Shown here: positions 49,455-60,262 of the stretch, in pieces
How positions within the stretch are numbered: position 1 is the stretch's first letter
Layout: each line of letters begins with the position of its first letter
Source of the DNA: Calycina herbarum
Lineage: Eukaryota; Ascomycota; Leotiomycetes; Helotiales; Pezizellaceae
Direction of reading: 5' to 3'
Assembly: GCA_001414485.1 (NCBI GenBank)
Contig: LLEY01000115.1
Coordinates: 124,001 to 188,000 of the forward strand
DNA length: 64,000 nt
Position numbers and translations under genes: made by a program
Notes under the pieces: model-generated
What the model was told of the DNA's origin: nothing
What the model saw: only the letters and a program-made list of their open reading frames with translations
The model's database searches: none

Positions 49455-49960
49455 AGGTTTATCTATATCTTATAGTTAGAAGGAAAAGCTTTAAGAAAGG
49501 CTAGGTTAAGGCTTAGCTTAGATTAGGAACTAGCAGGAATAGGCGGAGCTGCTAGACGTATAACTTCCGCCTCTTATTACTCTTTCTCTTCTCTTTCTCT
49601 CTCCTCCTTCTCTTTCTTTTCTACCTCCTTAGTAGCGTCGAGTTCGTTAAGAAAACGAAGTCCTTAATAGGACATTTTACACTACCTTTCTTTTAGGAAG
49701 GTCTTCTACTTTTATAACCGTAGAATCCTTACTATCGCTTCCTCCTCCTCTCTCTTAAGCTTCTCCTCTTGCTTTTCGATAGAAGCCTAGTCGCTGGCTT
49801 AGAGAACGTTCTTTTCCTAGGCGTTATCGGTCCTATTATATTTTAGCTTTAACCGAACGTATTTAGAATATCGAGAGAACTACAAAGAGTCGATAAAACA
49901 TCTACGCTTCTAAGAAGCGTAGTAGAAGCATAGTGATATTTCGTTATAAACTATTTTAAT
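49455..49960 (-). pseudogene. Antisense ORF of Gyp-1d: Zn2Cys6-like cluster plus coiled coil
   Basis: Minus-strand frame between 3' LTR/PPT and chromodomain end, convergent with pol. Cluster at 49930-49838: C-x2-Y-x6-C-x9-Y-x2-Y-x6-Y, again C or Y at every expected Cys. It is followed by a charged helix (KQEEKLKREEEEAIVRIL, later KEVEKKEKEE) and the ending LAFLKAFPSNYKI near 49,470-49,505, very like Gyp-1c. Only TAA/TAG interrupt it. In-frame preservation across three subfamilies argues that it encoded a protein. Function and exact ends unknown. Confidence 0.65.
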
Positions 49961-50104
49961 GCTTTTTATAAGTAGTATTCGTTCTTCTTTCTTCTTTTAT
50001 ATAAGATAGAATATAATAAAAAGGAAAAGATACTACTAGTACTCTAACCGAGTTTCTTAGCTTATACTTAAGCGTAAGGACATACTAGGCTAAGAAGGGG
50101 ATAG

Positions 50105-50552
50105 TGTTACGAATTACGTTATATATAATAAGTAGTCTAGACAGCGCTCTAATAGGATAAGGTATAATATCTAGGAAATAGAAAGTAATACCGGAGAGAA
50201 TTAGTAATACGAAGGCATTTAGGTATTCTAGGATCTCACTATTAGATAACCGTTAGAAGTCACGTAATAGATCTCTTTAGATCCTTTAAGGGATCTACAA
50301 GGATCCAGGGATCCAGGCTTATATAGGGATCTAGGTAGCACGAGAGGTTCTATATATACTAGCTCGTCTACTACCTAGATAGGAGCTTCGTGCTCAACTT
50401 TAGTTATTAATCTTATTATCTTGTTTAATATCTTTGATATAAGTGACGAGTTCACTTCTAAGTGAACAACCCGGCGCTTCTGTACTTCTTACCTACATAC
50501 CAACCTTCGAGACTTAGGCACCTTTGTTTAGTTCGTGTGGAGTTTCGTTACA
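50105..50552 (+). repeat. LTR of Gyp-1d (3' LTR)
   Basis: Starts TGTTACGAATTACGTT, ends GTTTCGTTACA. Central GATC-type array: six GATC cores between 50270 and 50332 (AGATCT, GGATCC, GGATCT). GTCACGTAA at 50259-50267. TATA region GGTTCTATATATACTAG from about 50,346. Confidence 0.93.
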
Positions 50553-50810
50553 CAACTGTACGACACACTTCGCTTTGAAAACATGTTAGGCCTTTAGAGC
50601 TTTATAATCCTTTATAATAACATGAGCGAAGTAGAATTCCGACGTGTTCCAAGCTTCCTAGGCGGCTATCTCGGGAATTTTTATAATTCGAAACCAGGTT
50701 GGATGGAGAAAGAGGAAAGATGTGGTAGCTTTGTCGTTGAGGCGTTGTACTTCGTCTTGAAGTGTCTTGGATGTGTATAGGGATTCTAGTTTTGGGTAAA
50801 AGTTGTAACG
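50553..50810 (-). pseudogene. Possible gene remnant at the TE border, with RIP-type stops
   Basis: A minus-strand frame from 50810 to 50553 runs about 85 codons with only TAG and TAA interruptions; segments include YPKLESLYTSKTLQDEVQ and FLFLHPTWFRIIKIPEI. Both stops fit CA-to-TA damage leaking from the adjacent Gyp-1d. The Gyp-1d insertion cuts it off. It could also be chance. I recognise no family. Confidence 0.3.
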
Positions 50811-51572
50811 TTTTTACTTTTGTGGTTATGTTTTGTAAGGTTAAAAGAAGAGAAGAAGAAGCTGTGAATCAAAGCCATCGATATCAAGGGATGTGAATCA
50901 TTCTACGGGATCCAGTAGATCCAGTAGCCAGGACCCATGAGTACTCCTGGAGGATAACAAACACGCTCTCTCCATATAAAAAGACAATCAAAGATACAAT
51001 TTCCCAGCTCGTCAAAAGAAAGCCTCTATATAGCGACACGCCCAATCAGGCAGAATTATTCTCTCACCATGGGACATGTATCACGCGAACAGCACATCTC
51101 CATAAAACCCGGGAAATCCATCGAATTAACCTCTGGTGTACGCCTACTTGGACAGCCAGAGCTCTCGCAATCGGTATGGTGGCAAGTCATTTTTTTTAGG
51201 AGCCAAAGGACCCCTCTTTGGAAGCGTCTTAACAAGAATACAGAGAAATCTATTGTGTACTATGAAAATCACATATTTGGATTCAGATGTCAAAAAGATA
51301 GTCGACAATGAATGGAACTAACTTGAGAGCAAGAAGACCAATAGAAAGTGAAAAGTTTCCTGGAGACGCCGAACGTGCATGGTGGGTAGTGAGGTAGACA
51401 GAAAGCTTTTGATGGCGCCAGAGGCGAAACACACCTTGAACAAAAATAATTCAACCATCTTCCATTTCAAATAAGTACACCAAGAATAAAAGTTGGTATC
51501 CATATAATCACACATCCCCTCTTTCGATACCACCGATATCTACACACCCTCCCCAAACCCCCCATCACAAAC
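50811..51572. other. Intergenic stretch, no supported gene
   Basis: Normal composition. There is a TATAAAA at about 50,980 and an 80-codon ORF at 51069-51311 with a good start context (ACCATGG), but its protein resembles nothing I know and shows no domain. The stretch after 51,320 is presumably the 3' UTR and downstream region of the helicase gene. Confidence 0.5.
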
Positions 51573-54500
51573 CTACAACCTTCCCTTCGGCATCTTCCTC
51601 TCCTCCAAAGCCTCCAAATCCTTCTTCTTATGGAAATGCGGCGCAGCCTCATGCAACCACTCAGGTTTTATGGGCAAACAACTCCTCATATACTCCTTCG
51701 TAGTCTGCACCAACTCGTAATAAATCACCATCTTAACCGGCGGATTGTTATCCATAAGCACACTACTAGGATGAATATAAACCGTAGTATTATTCTTGAC
51801 AGTCCTATAACTATCACCACCTCGTTGAAGACGTGCCGCGTTCGGGAAGAAGCCTGCTGTGATAGCTTTTTGTATGGGTACCAGGTCGTTTTGACCAACT
51901 GTTGAGAGTGTGACTTCGACACGTTCGCAAAGTTTGGAGAGTTGATCCCTCACATCTCTCGCACGGGTTAGAGATCTTTGTTGTAGGAAATTTTCCTTCG
52001 CCCAAACGAAGGAGAAATCGCTGTCCACCCATTGATTCCATATATTTAAAAGTGTGACGTGATCACCTCCCTCTTTAACCGTGAACCGTGCCCTCGCAGA
52101 GTCAGCGTGGATTTTCTTATCTTTCGGTCGGAAGAAGAGCGCTGATGCTTCGGAGAGCATGGCGACGATGGAGAGGACTTCATCTACGCAGCCAAGCTTG
52201 TCGGCTGCGAGGATGGCTTTAGCGAGCATGGGGTCTGTTGGGAATTCAGCCATTTGGCGACCCATTTTCGTTAATTCGCCTTGGTGATTTAAAGCCTGGA
52301 GTGCGAATAGTTGATTCAAAGCGCCTATCAGTGTCTCGGTGGGTGGGGGGTCCATAAACTCGAATTCGAGTAGATCATTGATACCCAAGGACTTCAACAA
52401 CAAGACAATACTGTTGAGATTCGTTCTCTGGATTTCAGGTGTAGTACTCTCCTCCATCTCATTCATAAACGCCCATTTCGTGTAAAGTCGGAAGCATTTT
52501 CCTGGCCCGACACGACCTGCACGACCACTCCTTTGATTTGCGGAGGCACGTGAGCAAGGTACAGCTACCAGTTTTGACATTCCTGTTGCGGGGTTGTAGA
52601 TATTCTCCTTGACGAATCCTGGATCGATGACATACACGATGCCATCAATTGTTAAACTCGTTTCGGCGATGTTAGTAGCTAGAACAACTTTCCGTGACCC
52701 CTCCGGTGTCGGTTCGAAGATCTTGCTCTGAAGCTCTGATGGGAGATTTGCGTAAATTGGGCAAATAACCAATTCAGGCACACGACTCCCTAATTTTCGA
52801 GAAATTTCCGTGATGTTTTGCTCGGCTGCCTCAATCTCATCTTGACCTGTCAAAAATACCAAGATATCGCCCTTGCCCTGAGTGGTGTGAATTTGGAAAA
52901 CAGTTGTAATTGCAGCAGCGAGATAATTTGCTTCTGGCTGAGGGGTATAGTGGATATCGACAGGATATCTTCTTCCGGGAATGTTGAAAATAGGAGCATC
53001 ATCAAAGTACTCTGCAAATTTAGCTGCGTTCATCGTAGCGGACGAGATGAGAAGCTTCATTTCTGGTCGCTCTCGTGACAAATCCTTTACCAAGGCCAAT
53101 AGAATATCAGTGTGGACGGTCCGTTCGTGAGCTTCATCAATCATGATTGCTGAGTACTCCCCTAAATCAGGTTCTGTCATGAACTCTCGTAACAACATAC
53201 CATCCGTCATATATTTGAGAATGGTCTTGTCGCTGGTGGAATCCTCGAAACGGATAGAGTATCCAACCTCATTACCCACTTTGACACCCATCTCATCAGC
53301 TACACGAGCAGCAACTGACATGGCTGCTACTCTTCGAGGTTGAGTGCAGCCAACTTTCAGTCCGTCTTTGGTGTACCCCGCTTCGTGTAGATATTGAGGA
53401 AGTTGTGTCGTTTTACCACTTCCTGTTTCTCCCACGATGACCAAAATTTGATGTTGTTCGAGGGCTGCCAAAAACTCATCTCTATATTGGTAGATGGGAA
53501 GACTCTTTCGGGTTTCGTCCATAGAAAGAGCCTTTTTCTCGGCTGCCTTCAGCTGCTCTGCTAAGAATCTCTCCTCCTTTGACATTCCCTTTCCTTCCCC
53601 AGGAAGTCTCGAATCCATCACCCATTTGATTCCTTGTTCTTCATCTAAAACATAATCATACTCGCCCTCATCGAGTCTTTCTGTGCTTTTGATTTGGGAT
53701 TTCGCTTTTGCTGCTTGCTCCCTTTCCCATTCCTCATGCTCGGTGACAAACTTCTCTTGCCCATATTCGTCCTTGTCGACATATCTCTTGTACATGGCCT
53801 CTTCTTTCTTTTTCCTGTCAATTTTCCCCTTCTCTGTGATATAATCATCCGGCATCGCATATCCATCGAGATGGTCGTCGATTCGTAACCGTTCCTCTGC
53901 AATTCTCAAGACTTCGCGGTTCTTTGCGAATTCCGCTTTCTCCTTTTCTGATAATCTGGCTCCGCTTCGCAGTTCCTCTGTCTCCTCGATAACCTGCTTC
54001 CGTAAAAGTGCCAGCCTCTCAGCCTCCCTCTTCTTCAAATATTCTTGTCGCGACCTCTCTCGAAGGTCTGGTAGCGCAGCATCTCTTGCCGCCGCATCTT
54101 CAGCCAAAGCTCTTCGTTGCGCCAGAATATTGCCCTCCTTCGTTGAAGACCTATCCTCGACCAATTTCTTAGTCTTGTCCTTGTCTTTCGAGTGGAGACG
54201 CTTTGCAAACGCATCTTTCTCAGCCTGATCCCTTCTCCGCTCCTTCTCTGCATCTGAGATATCCTCTTCTTCATCGTCTTTGTGGTCCATCTTCAAACGC
54301 TTCGAAGCAGATTCCTGGAACTCGGGCTCCGGTTCAGAGACATATTCTTCATCGCCCCATCGATCCTCGAAATCTGCATCGTTTGCCTCCCGTTTTCGAA
54401 TCGTTTTCGATCGATGTTCGGTGTCTCGACGTGGTGATCGTTGCCTACTTCGTTCCCGACTTCTGTCTCTGTGTCTGTCGCGTCTTGAGGATGATTTCTC

Positions 54501-54599
54501 GCCGTGTCTTCGCTTTTCTTTCTTCTTCTCGACGACCTTTGCGGGTCCCATATTCTCATCCTCCATGGGGAGGATGGCATACTTTTTGGCGGCACCCAT
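51573..54599 (-). CDS. Spliceosomal DEAH-box ATP-dependent RNA helicase, Prp2/DHX16 type
   Basis: Single-exon 1,008-residue protein. By homology it is the nuclear helicase that activates the spliceosome before the first transesterification (Prp2 of budding yeast, Cdc28/Prp8 of fission yeast, human DHX16). Residues 1-350 are a charged RS/DR- and Lys/Glu-rich region. The helicase core has motif I GETGSGKT (about 390-397), Ia [16 protein letters not shown] (488-491), III SAT (520-522), [17 protein letters not shown] and [10 protein letters not shown] (689-696). The HA2 and OB domains follow. The start chosen is the ATG at 54599 ([10 protein letters not shown]). An in-frame ATG at 54686 would add 29 residues of unlike character. 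Other fungal Prp2 proteins, as I recall them, have about 100 more N-terminal residues, which I do not find here. It is transcribed divergently from the DnaJ gene. Confidence 0.93.
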   Translation of the reverse strand: MGAAKKYAILPMEDENMGPAKVVEKKKEKRRHGEKSSSRRDRHRDRSRERSRQRSPRRDTEHRSKTIRKREANDADFEDRWGDEEYVSEPEPEFQESASKRLKMDHKDDEEEDISDAEKERRRDQAEKDAFAKRLHSKDKDKTKKLVEDRSSTKEGNILAQRRALAEDAAARDAALPDLRERSRQEYLKKREAERLALLRKQVIEETEELRSGARLSEKEKAEFAKNREVLRIAEERLRIDDHLDGYAMPDDYITEKGKIDRKKKEEAMYKRYVDKDEYGQEKFVTEHEEWEREQAAKAKSQIKSTERLDEGEYDYVLDEEQGIKWVMDSRLPGEGKGMSKEERFLAEQLKAAEKKALSMDETRKSLPIYQYRDEFLAALEQHQILVIVGETGSGKTTQLPQYLHEAGYTKDGLKVGCTQPRRVAAMSVAARVADEMGVKVGNEVGYSIRFEDSTSDKTILKYMTDGMLLREFMTEPDLGEYSAIMIDEAHERTVHTDILLALVKDLSRERPEMKLLISSATMNAAKFAEYFDDAPIFNIPGRRYPVDIHYTPQPEANYLAAAITTVFQIHTTQGKGDILVFLTGQDEIEAAEQNITEISRKLGSRVPELVICPIYANLPSELQSKIFEPTPEGSRKVVLATNIAETSLTIDGIVYVIDPGFVKENIYNPATGMSKLVAVPCSRASANQRSGRAGRVGPGKCFRLYTKWAFMNEMEESTTPEIQRTNLNSIVLLLKSLGINDLLEFEFMDPPPTETLIGALNQLFALQALNHQGELTKMGRQMAEFPTDPMLAKAILAADKLGCVDEVLSIVAMLSEASALFFRPKDKKIHADSARARFTVKEGGDHVTLLNIWNQWVDSDFSFVWAKENFLQQRSLTRARDVRDQLSKLCERVEVTLSTVGQNDLVPIQKAITAGFFPNAARLQRGGDSYRTVKNNTTVYIHPSSVLMDNNPPVKMVIYYELVQTTKEYMRSCLPIKPEWLHEAAPHFHKKKDLEALEERKMPKGRL

Positions 54600-55112
54600 C
54601 TTGAAAGCTCCCGCGAAAGGTGTAGCAGAGGTGTTGAAATGTGCGGCGCAATTCGAAACTACGATGATGAAGTAAACAGCATACAAAAAATGAGGAATCG
54701 AAGGTAAGCTGGCGAAGAAACAATAGCTACGAGCAGTAGCACCTTGAAGGAGCGAAGGTTGCGCCTTGCGCCTTGACTTGAGAATTGGTGTTGACTCGGG
54801 GAAAAGAATGGCCGGTCCGAAGATCGGCTCACGATCGGAGCATTATCGCCCCTCTTATTGGGGGCGGCCCGGATCCCTGCAAGTACCGGTACCTGTGCTG
54901 AAGATCGGATAGAAGAGGCCAGCTGTATCGTAGCTATCTAACCTATCTAATACTTGCACACTCAAACCCCAATCTTCTCTCCCATTGTACAATACCCACC
55001 ATCTTACACTTACCGTCCCTCATTTTGTTTTCATGCTGGCCCCTATTTAATTCCTCAATTCCCCCGGCACTGGACTCCTCCTTTGCAGGCGCATGCCAAA
55101 CTCGGCGCAAAC
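54600..55112. promoter_or_regulatory. Shared divergent promoter region of helicase and ER DnaJ genes
   Basis: 513 bp between two divergent start codons. It holds a pyrimidine-rich leader on the DnaJ side (about 54,940-55,090) and a near-palindrome GTACCGGTAC at about 54,885. Two short upstream ATGs precede the DnaJ start: 55033 (five codons, stop at 55048-55050) and 55093 (out of frame, overlapping the main start). Whether they are in the mature leader depends on transcription start and splicing, which cannot be seen. Confidence 0.5.
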
Positions 55113-56499
55113 ATGTGGCTCCCATCTACTTTTTTCGTGCTGCTTTGCGTGCTGCAATTAGCTATCTGCGTTGAAGATTTCTACAAAGTATGTCCACAGT
55201 ACCATTCTACACTAAGTCCCCCATTTCTATCAACAATAACTAACCCCGCATAGCTCTTGGAAATAGACAAACAGGCGAATGAAAAGACAATCAAAAGTGC
55301 CTACCGAAGGCTGAGCAAGAAATACCACCCCGATAAGAACCCGTAAGCTCTCTCCAGCTCTCTAAAACTTTCAACTTTCTCCGCACATTAATTCTAATTC
55401 TCGAGATAGTGGAAATGACTCCGCAAAGCAAATGTTCGTCGAAATCGCCGAAGCCTACGAAGCCCTCTCCGATCCCGAATCGCGAAAAATCTACGACAAA
55501 TACGGCCACGAAGGCCTAAAGCAACGCCAGCAAGGCGGGGGAGGCGGCGGCCACCAGGATCCATTCGATGTCTTCTCACGATTCTTTGGTGGTGGTGGAC
55601 ATTTCGGACACCAACATGGGCAACGACGAGGCCCAGATATGGAGGTTCGAGTAGGCGTTCCTCTTCGAGATTTCTACAATGGACATACCACCGAGTTCCA
55701 GCTGGAGAAGCAGCAAATCTGCGACGAGTGTGAGGGAAGTGGGAGTGCGGATGGAAAGGTCGAAACGTGTACGAGCTGTGGTGGCCATGGTGTCAAGATC
55801 CAGAAACACATGCTTGCCCCGGGGATTTTCCAGCAGGTACAGGTTAATTGCGATGTCTGCGGGGGTCAGGGGAAGACAATCAAGCACAAATGTCCGATTT
55901 GCTCAGGAACGAGAGTGGTGCGAAAAGTTAACACATTCCAATTGGTTATCGAGAAGGGCGCGCCCAAAGGCAAACGAATCATCTACGAGAACGACGCTGA
56001 TGAGAGTCCTGACTATGTGGCTGGTGACTTACACGTTACAATCGTGGAGAAGGAAGCGAATCTGGTGGAAGACAATGAATTGAAAGTCGATGGAACATTT
56101 TTCCGACGAAAAGGAGATAACCTCTACTGGAACGAAGTTCTCTCTCTCCGGGAAGCATGGATGGGCGATTGGACTCGTAACCTCACTCATTTGGATGGCC
56201 ATATCGTATCCCTCAGTCGCACTCGAGGACAAGCTATTCAGCCTGGGCAAGTGGAGCACGTGAAAGGAGAGGGAATGCCGAAATGGCATGAAGACGGTGA
56301 TAGCGTTTACCATACAACTGAATTCGGAGATCTGGTTGTGGAATACACGGTTGTGCTACCGGATCAGATGGAGAAGGGAATGGAGAAGGACTTTTGGGCG
56401 CTGTGGGAGAAGTGGAGGAAGAAGAATGGGGTTAATTTACATAAAGATAGTGGGAGGCCGGAGGGACCGGTTCAGAACCCTGTTAAAGATGAGTTATGA
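55113..56499 (+). CDS. ER-lumenal DnaJ/Hsp40 co-chaperone (Scj1/ERdj3 type), three exons
   Basis: Exons 55113-55187, 55254-55342 and 55410-56499, joined with GT-AG introns of 66 and 67 bp, give 417 residues. A signal peptide (residues 1-20) is followed by a J domain (about 21-86) with HPD at 50-52, a Gly-rich linker (about 95-122), the four CxxCxGxG zinc modules of a type I DnaJ (Cys at 159/162, 175/178, 202/205, 216/219) and the C-terminal substrate-binding domain. The protein ends KDEL, an ER-retention signal. It would stimulate the lumenal Hsp70 (Kar2/BiP) in folding and quality control. Exon borders are set by J-domain continuity (YHPDKN-P-GNDSAKQ across intron 2). Confidence 0.93.
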
Positions 56500-57151
56500 T
56501 CTTCTTTTTTTTGGGAGTTAAATAGAGGATGGTAGTGGTATGATTTATCTGTAGAAACAAATCTTTTTTCCGTTTCCGAGAGTCATAGTCCAGGCGAATG
56601 AGTCTTTATTAAAAGCTTTTCGAGTAAGTTCATTCTTTTAGTTATATTGTTCGGAATCTTTTGGATAAACCAAATCGATAGCCCGTTTGTTGGCGTCAGA
56701 AAACCCAACACGATAAAAATGCGGGGCATATAGAACAAGTATTGAGATCAACTTCATCTCGGCCTTGGAAAACTTCTACTTGTAATTGGCCGAAGTTAGT
56801 GCAATAAACGTCACGAACAGCTGCTGAGTTTTCGCCTCTTCCCCACTCATTTCCTTACCCCCTTACCCCACTTCCACCTGCGCAACTTCGTATGGTGCGC
56901 CTAACACTGATGTGGAGGCCCCGCGAAATGTCCAGTTACTCCATAATACTCCACAATACTCCACATTATGAAGCTCTTTTCGGGTCACCATTCTGCCATA
57001 CCTTTCCGTCGGAATTCTGACCGTTGGGTCGAATGGTTAGCAGAGTGGGATGTAAGTTTAATAATGGTGGAGAATGGGGTGTTATTTGAGGTATAAAGAA
57101 AGGATGGTGAGTTTGTCTAAAATGTGACTTTCATCGTCATCCCTCTTCGCC
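56500..57151 (+). promoter_or_regulatory. Intergenic region and promoter of the GH42 gene
   Basis: It contains a TATAAA at 57092-57097, 55 bp before the start codon. Four matches to the CreA carbon-repressor consensus SYGGRG occur: GTGGAG at 56912 and 57067 and, inverted, CTCCAC within 56950-56963. The last two are part of a three-unit 10-bp tandem repeat (ATACTCCACA type, 56936-56965). A start-stop ATGTGA lies at 57122-57127. These fit carbon-catabolite control of a sugar hydrolase but short motifs are weak evidence. Confidence 0.4.
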
Positions 57152-59460
57152 ATGCGTCTTTCTCTTGCTGTTGTAGCCCTTTCGGCGATCCAAGGATTGG
57201 TATCGGCAACTCCATCTCTCGATCGATGGCCTACTGGTCTTCATCTCGCCGTCGACTACTACCCCTCGCAATGGCCCGAGTCGGTCTGGGAATCGGATAT
57301 TTCGGCCATGCGAGATGCCAACATTTCCTATGTTCGGGTCAACGAGTTCGACTGGGCTGTTTTGGAGCCGGTGGAGGGACAATACAATTTCACTCTCTTG
57401 GACCAAACTCTGGAATTATTCGCCAAATATGATATCAAAGCTATCATTGGAACGCCTACCGCGTCACCGACGAATTGGATCAGCAACAATTACGATATCA
57501 ATTTTGTGGATGTGGCGAATGATACTTTGGGATTTGGGTCGCGAAGACACTACAGTTTTTCTTCCTTCGATTATCGTGTTTTGAGCCAGAAAATTACTAC
57601 GGAGTTGGCGAAGAGATATGGCAACAACCCAACGGTAGTCGCCTGGCAATTGGATAATGAATTCGGTTGTCACAGTACCACGCGAAGTTACGACCACAAC
57701 GCAGCAAAGAGGTTCCGTACTTGGCTGGAAGCGAAGTACACTACCATCGAGAACTTGAACACCCGTCAAGGTCGAGTATTCTGGTCTGCTCAATATGAGA
57801 GTTTTGAAGCTGTCCAACCTCCCTTTTTGGAAGTCTACACCACGAATGAGTTACATACTTTGGATTGGTATACTTTCAGCTCCGACATGTTGATCGACTT
57901 TGCAAAGGAACAAGCGGTTATCCTGCGACAATATGCACCCACCCAAGCTATCACCACGAACTTCATGGCCTTCTTCTCGGAATTCGATCACCACAAGTTC
58001 TCACGTGAAGTGGGGATTGATTTGGCGACTTGGGATGCATATGCCCTTGCTGCTCCATCTACATTCACATGGCTATCGGATCAGGAGTTGAGTGATACTT
58101 TGAGAACAGGCTTACCCGATTCCAATGCCTTCCACCATGCTTTGTACAGAGGTGTCGCTGGTGCCGCTTACAATGCCACTTCTGGGCCTTTCGGCGTCAT
58201 GGAAATGCAACCTGGAGTGCTCAATTGGAATCAATATCGTGTTTCGCCATTGGAAGGAATGGTAGATCTTTGGACACTTGAGACTTTTGCTGCTTCGGGA
58301 GACATGTAAGTTTTCATCTGGGGCTCGGCTATTGTTCTCTGGTACCTACTTTCAACATAACTGCCTACTTAAGAAGGCCGGCGGAGAACAATGACTGAGC
58401 CACTTTCCATCCCACTCATGATTCGAAGAAACATTTGCTAATACTTGCTTGTAGCGTCAATTACTTCCGTTGGAGACAAGTGCCATATGCACAAGAACAG
58501 ACACTCTCGGGACTTCACCTCTCGGATTACACCCCAGACGAGGGAATGGCAGAAATTCAAGCCCTCGTCAAAGATCGTCTCCCCCTTCTCCGCGAGAACC
58601 TTTCCGGAGAACAAGGCCAAGCAGACGTAGCTTTCGTTTTCGATTACGCCTCAATCTGGACCTGGTCCATTGAGCCATACAGTGGTAACTGGGATGTCAA
58701 AAGCGCAACCTACAAATCCACAGCCGTCAACTACTACGATTTGGTATACATCTTTTTCTCGGCCCTACGTCGTCTCGGACTTTCCGTTGATGTCATTGGA
58801 CCTGATCAATCTCTCGATGGCTACAAAATGGTCGTTGTTCCAAGTCTTCCTATCATCCCGGAAGCTTTCAATACTGCTCTGGCAGGCTACTCTGGACCCG
58901 TCATCTTCGGACCACACACCGGATCAAAAGATGCTAATTTCGCTAATGCCGAAGGCCTGAATCCATCCGCGGGCGCATTGCGAGGGCGTCTACCAATGCG
59001 TGTCACCAGAATCGAGACACCACCCGCCTATGCCAACAGCGGGGTCTTATACCAAGGCACAAACTACAGCATCGATGGCCGAGAAGAATGGATATCCTGT
59101 GCACGTCAAAACCAAACAAGTAGTGTGACTATCTCGTACACATCCCCTCATCGTCCGGGTACACCCGCAGCTTGTGAGAAAAATGGAGCTCATTATTTGG
59201 CTTTCAAACCTCCTGTTGAGCTTCTTGTCGCTTATCTTGGTGATGTCGCTGCGGCTGCGAATATCACTGATGTTACTGGGAAGTTGGCGAGTAAAAGTAA
59301 TGATTTTGGGAGTGCGTTGAGGATTTTGAAGAGGGGAGAATTGGTTTGGGCGTTTAATTATGGTGCCAAACCTGTTGCGCCGCCGGTTGTGAATGGGACT
59401 TTGATCATTGGGGTGGCGGGGGATATTCCTGGGGCTGGAGTTGTGGTCTGGAAAGTCTAA
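57152..59460 (+). CDS. Secreted GH42 beta-galactosidase
   Basis: Two exons, 57152-58305 and 58455-59460, with a 149-bp intron (GTAAGT...TGTAG), give 719 residues. A signal peptide (about 1-19) precedes the GH42 TIM barrel. The acid/base is E170 in WQLDNE and the nucleophile is E351 in GVMEMQPG. After the intron, VNYFRWRQ...EQTLSGL is the typical GH42 barrel end, followed by the trimerisation-like domain and a C-terminal beta domain. Expected reaction: release of terminal beta-galactose outside the cell. Many N-x-S/T sites fit secretion. GH42 is mostly bacterial and patchy in fungi, so old transfer is possible, but the intron and signal peptide show full domestication. Confidence 0.9.
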
Positions 59461-60262
59461 AGTAATGTTATACACCTGTAGTTTTGAGTAAATGAAACTT
59501 CATGATTGCGTCGGTCCTTCTGGAAGAGCTTCTGCGGGGGATTAAATAAAATTGCTAGAATTGTTAAGGTGTGTACTAAATGATAAGGGAGGTTTATGAA
59601 ATCATGACAGATTTTCTCAGCTTAATTATTGTGATGTAAGTTTTTGTGCGATGTATTGAAAGATTTCGGCTACTCCAAAAAATGCTTTGAAACGGGGTGA
59701 TAACTTGGAGTTTATCCATCTGAAATTCTTCTTCCTTTCTTTCATCTCCCTCCCACTTCCAAGTTCCTCAGCTCACATCGGTCTACTATTTCCTGGTTAA
59801 AAAAACTCTCTGAGAAAAACCTTCGCAACGTAGCCCGAGACACATCCTATCTCTCTAGTGTTATCATAAAGAGCCAAGTTGATACCAAAAATATTCTCCC
59901 ACTGTGCTCCTACTTTCTTATCGCATACGCCACTTTCTTTTTATGCTTGAATGGAAACATCCAGGCAGGCTTTTAACTCGGTGATGGTTGTTATGGTTGG
60001 GAAGTAGGTCGTGTTGTTCGGTCTGTGTGCTTGTCACATTGGAGAAAGGAGATCTAAATTAAGAGTCTCTTTCATTGTAAATCAACTACAAGTTCTCCTC
60101 CCTGATTCCACTAAAAGACGAAACATTTCCTTCTTGAACCCTCCACCTCATAATTTCTCTGTATCTACCTTCGCTGTGGCAGAAATAGGCGACTTGAGTT
60201 ATTAATTCAATAGCGTAGACAGGAGGGATTTCGCTCATTACATTCTTGCGTCGCCTTATTTT
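59461..60262. other. Intergenic, nothing recognised
   Basis: 802 bp between convergent genes. A 64-codon ORF at 60011-60205 has no recognisable features. Otherwise only untranslated or spacer sequence is seen. Confidence 0.5.

Larger units (their letters stand above)
25712..50552 (+). mobile_element. Gyp-1d: Gypsy chromovirus-type element carrying five nested elements
   Basis: LTRs of 448 bp at 25712-26159 and 50105-50552. The TSD is TAACT on the left (25707-25711) and CAACT on the right (50553-50557), a single CA-to-TA RIP difference. Internal pieces after removing inserts: 26160-26666, 29891-32103, 32569-33478, 45257-46177 and 48800-50104, totalling about 6.75 kb with LTRs, the same length as Gyp-1c. 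Element sense is plus: gag, protease, RT, RNase H, integrase, chromodomain, antisense ORF, PPT (AAGAAGGGGATAG, 50092-50104). Its right edge is the border to normal gene DNA. Confidence 0.92.

Noticed and set aside
1..50552. AT-rich block as mitochondrial or plasmid DNA
   Set aside because: Every part resolves into nuclear transposon families with LTRs and TSDs, and CG is retained. A centromeric or subtelomeric location cannot be judged.
51069..51311. 80-codon ORF with good start context as a gene
   Set aside because: There is no recognisable domain, it overlaps another frame of similar length, and it lies in the spacer downstream of the helicase. It is mentioned only as part of the intergenic entry.
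57122..57127. Start-stop ATGTGA as a ribosome-stalling minimal uORF of the GH42 gene
   Set aside because: It lies about 25 bp after the TATA box, so it may be upstream of the transcription start; there is no evidence that it is in the mRNA.
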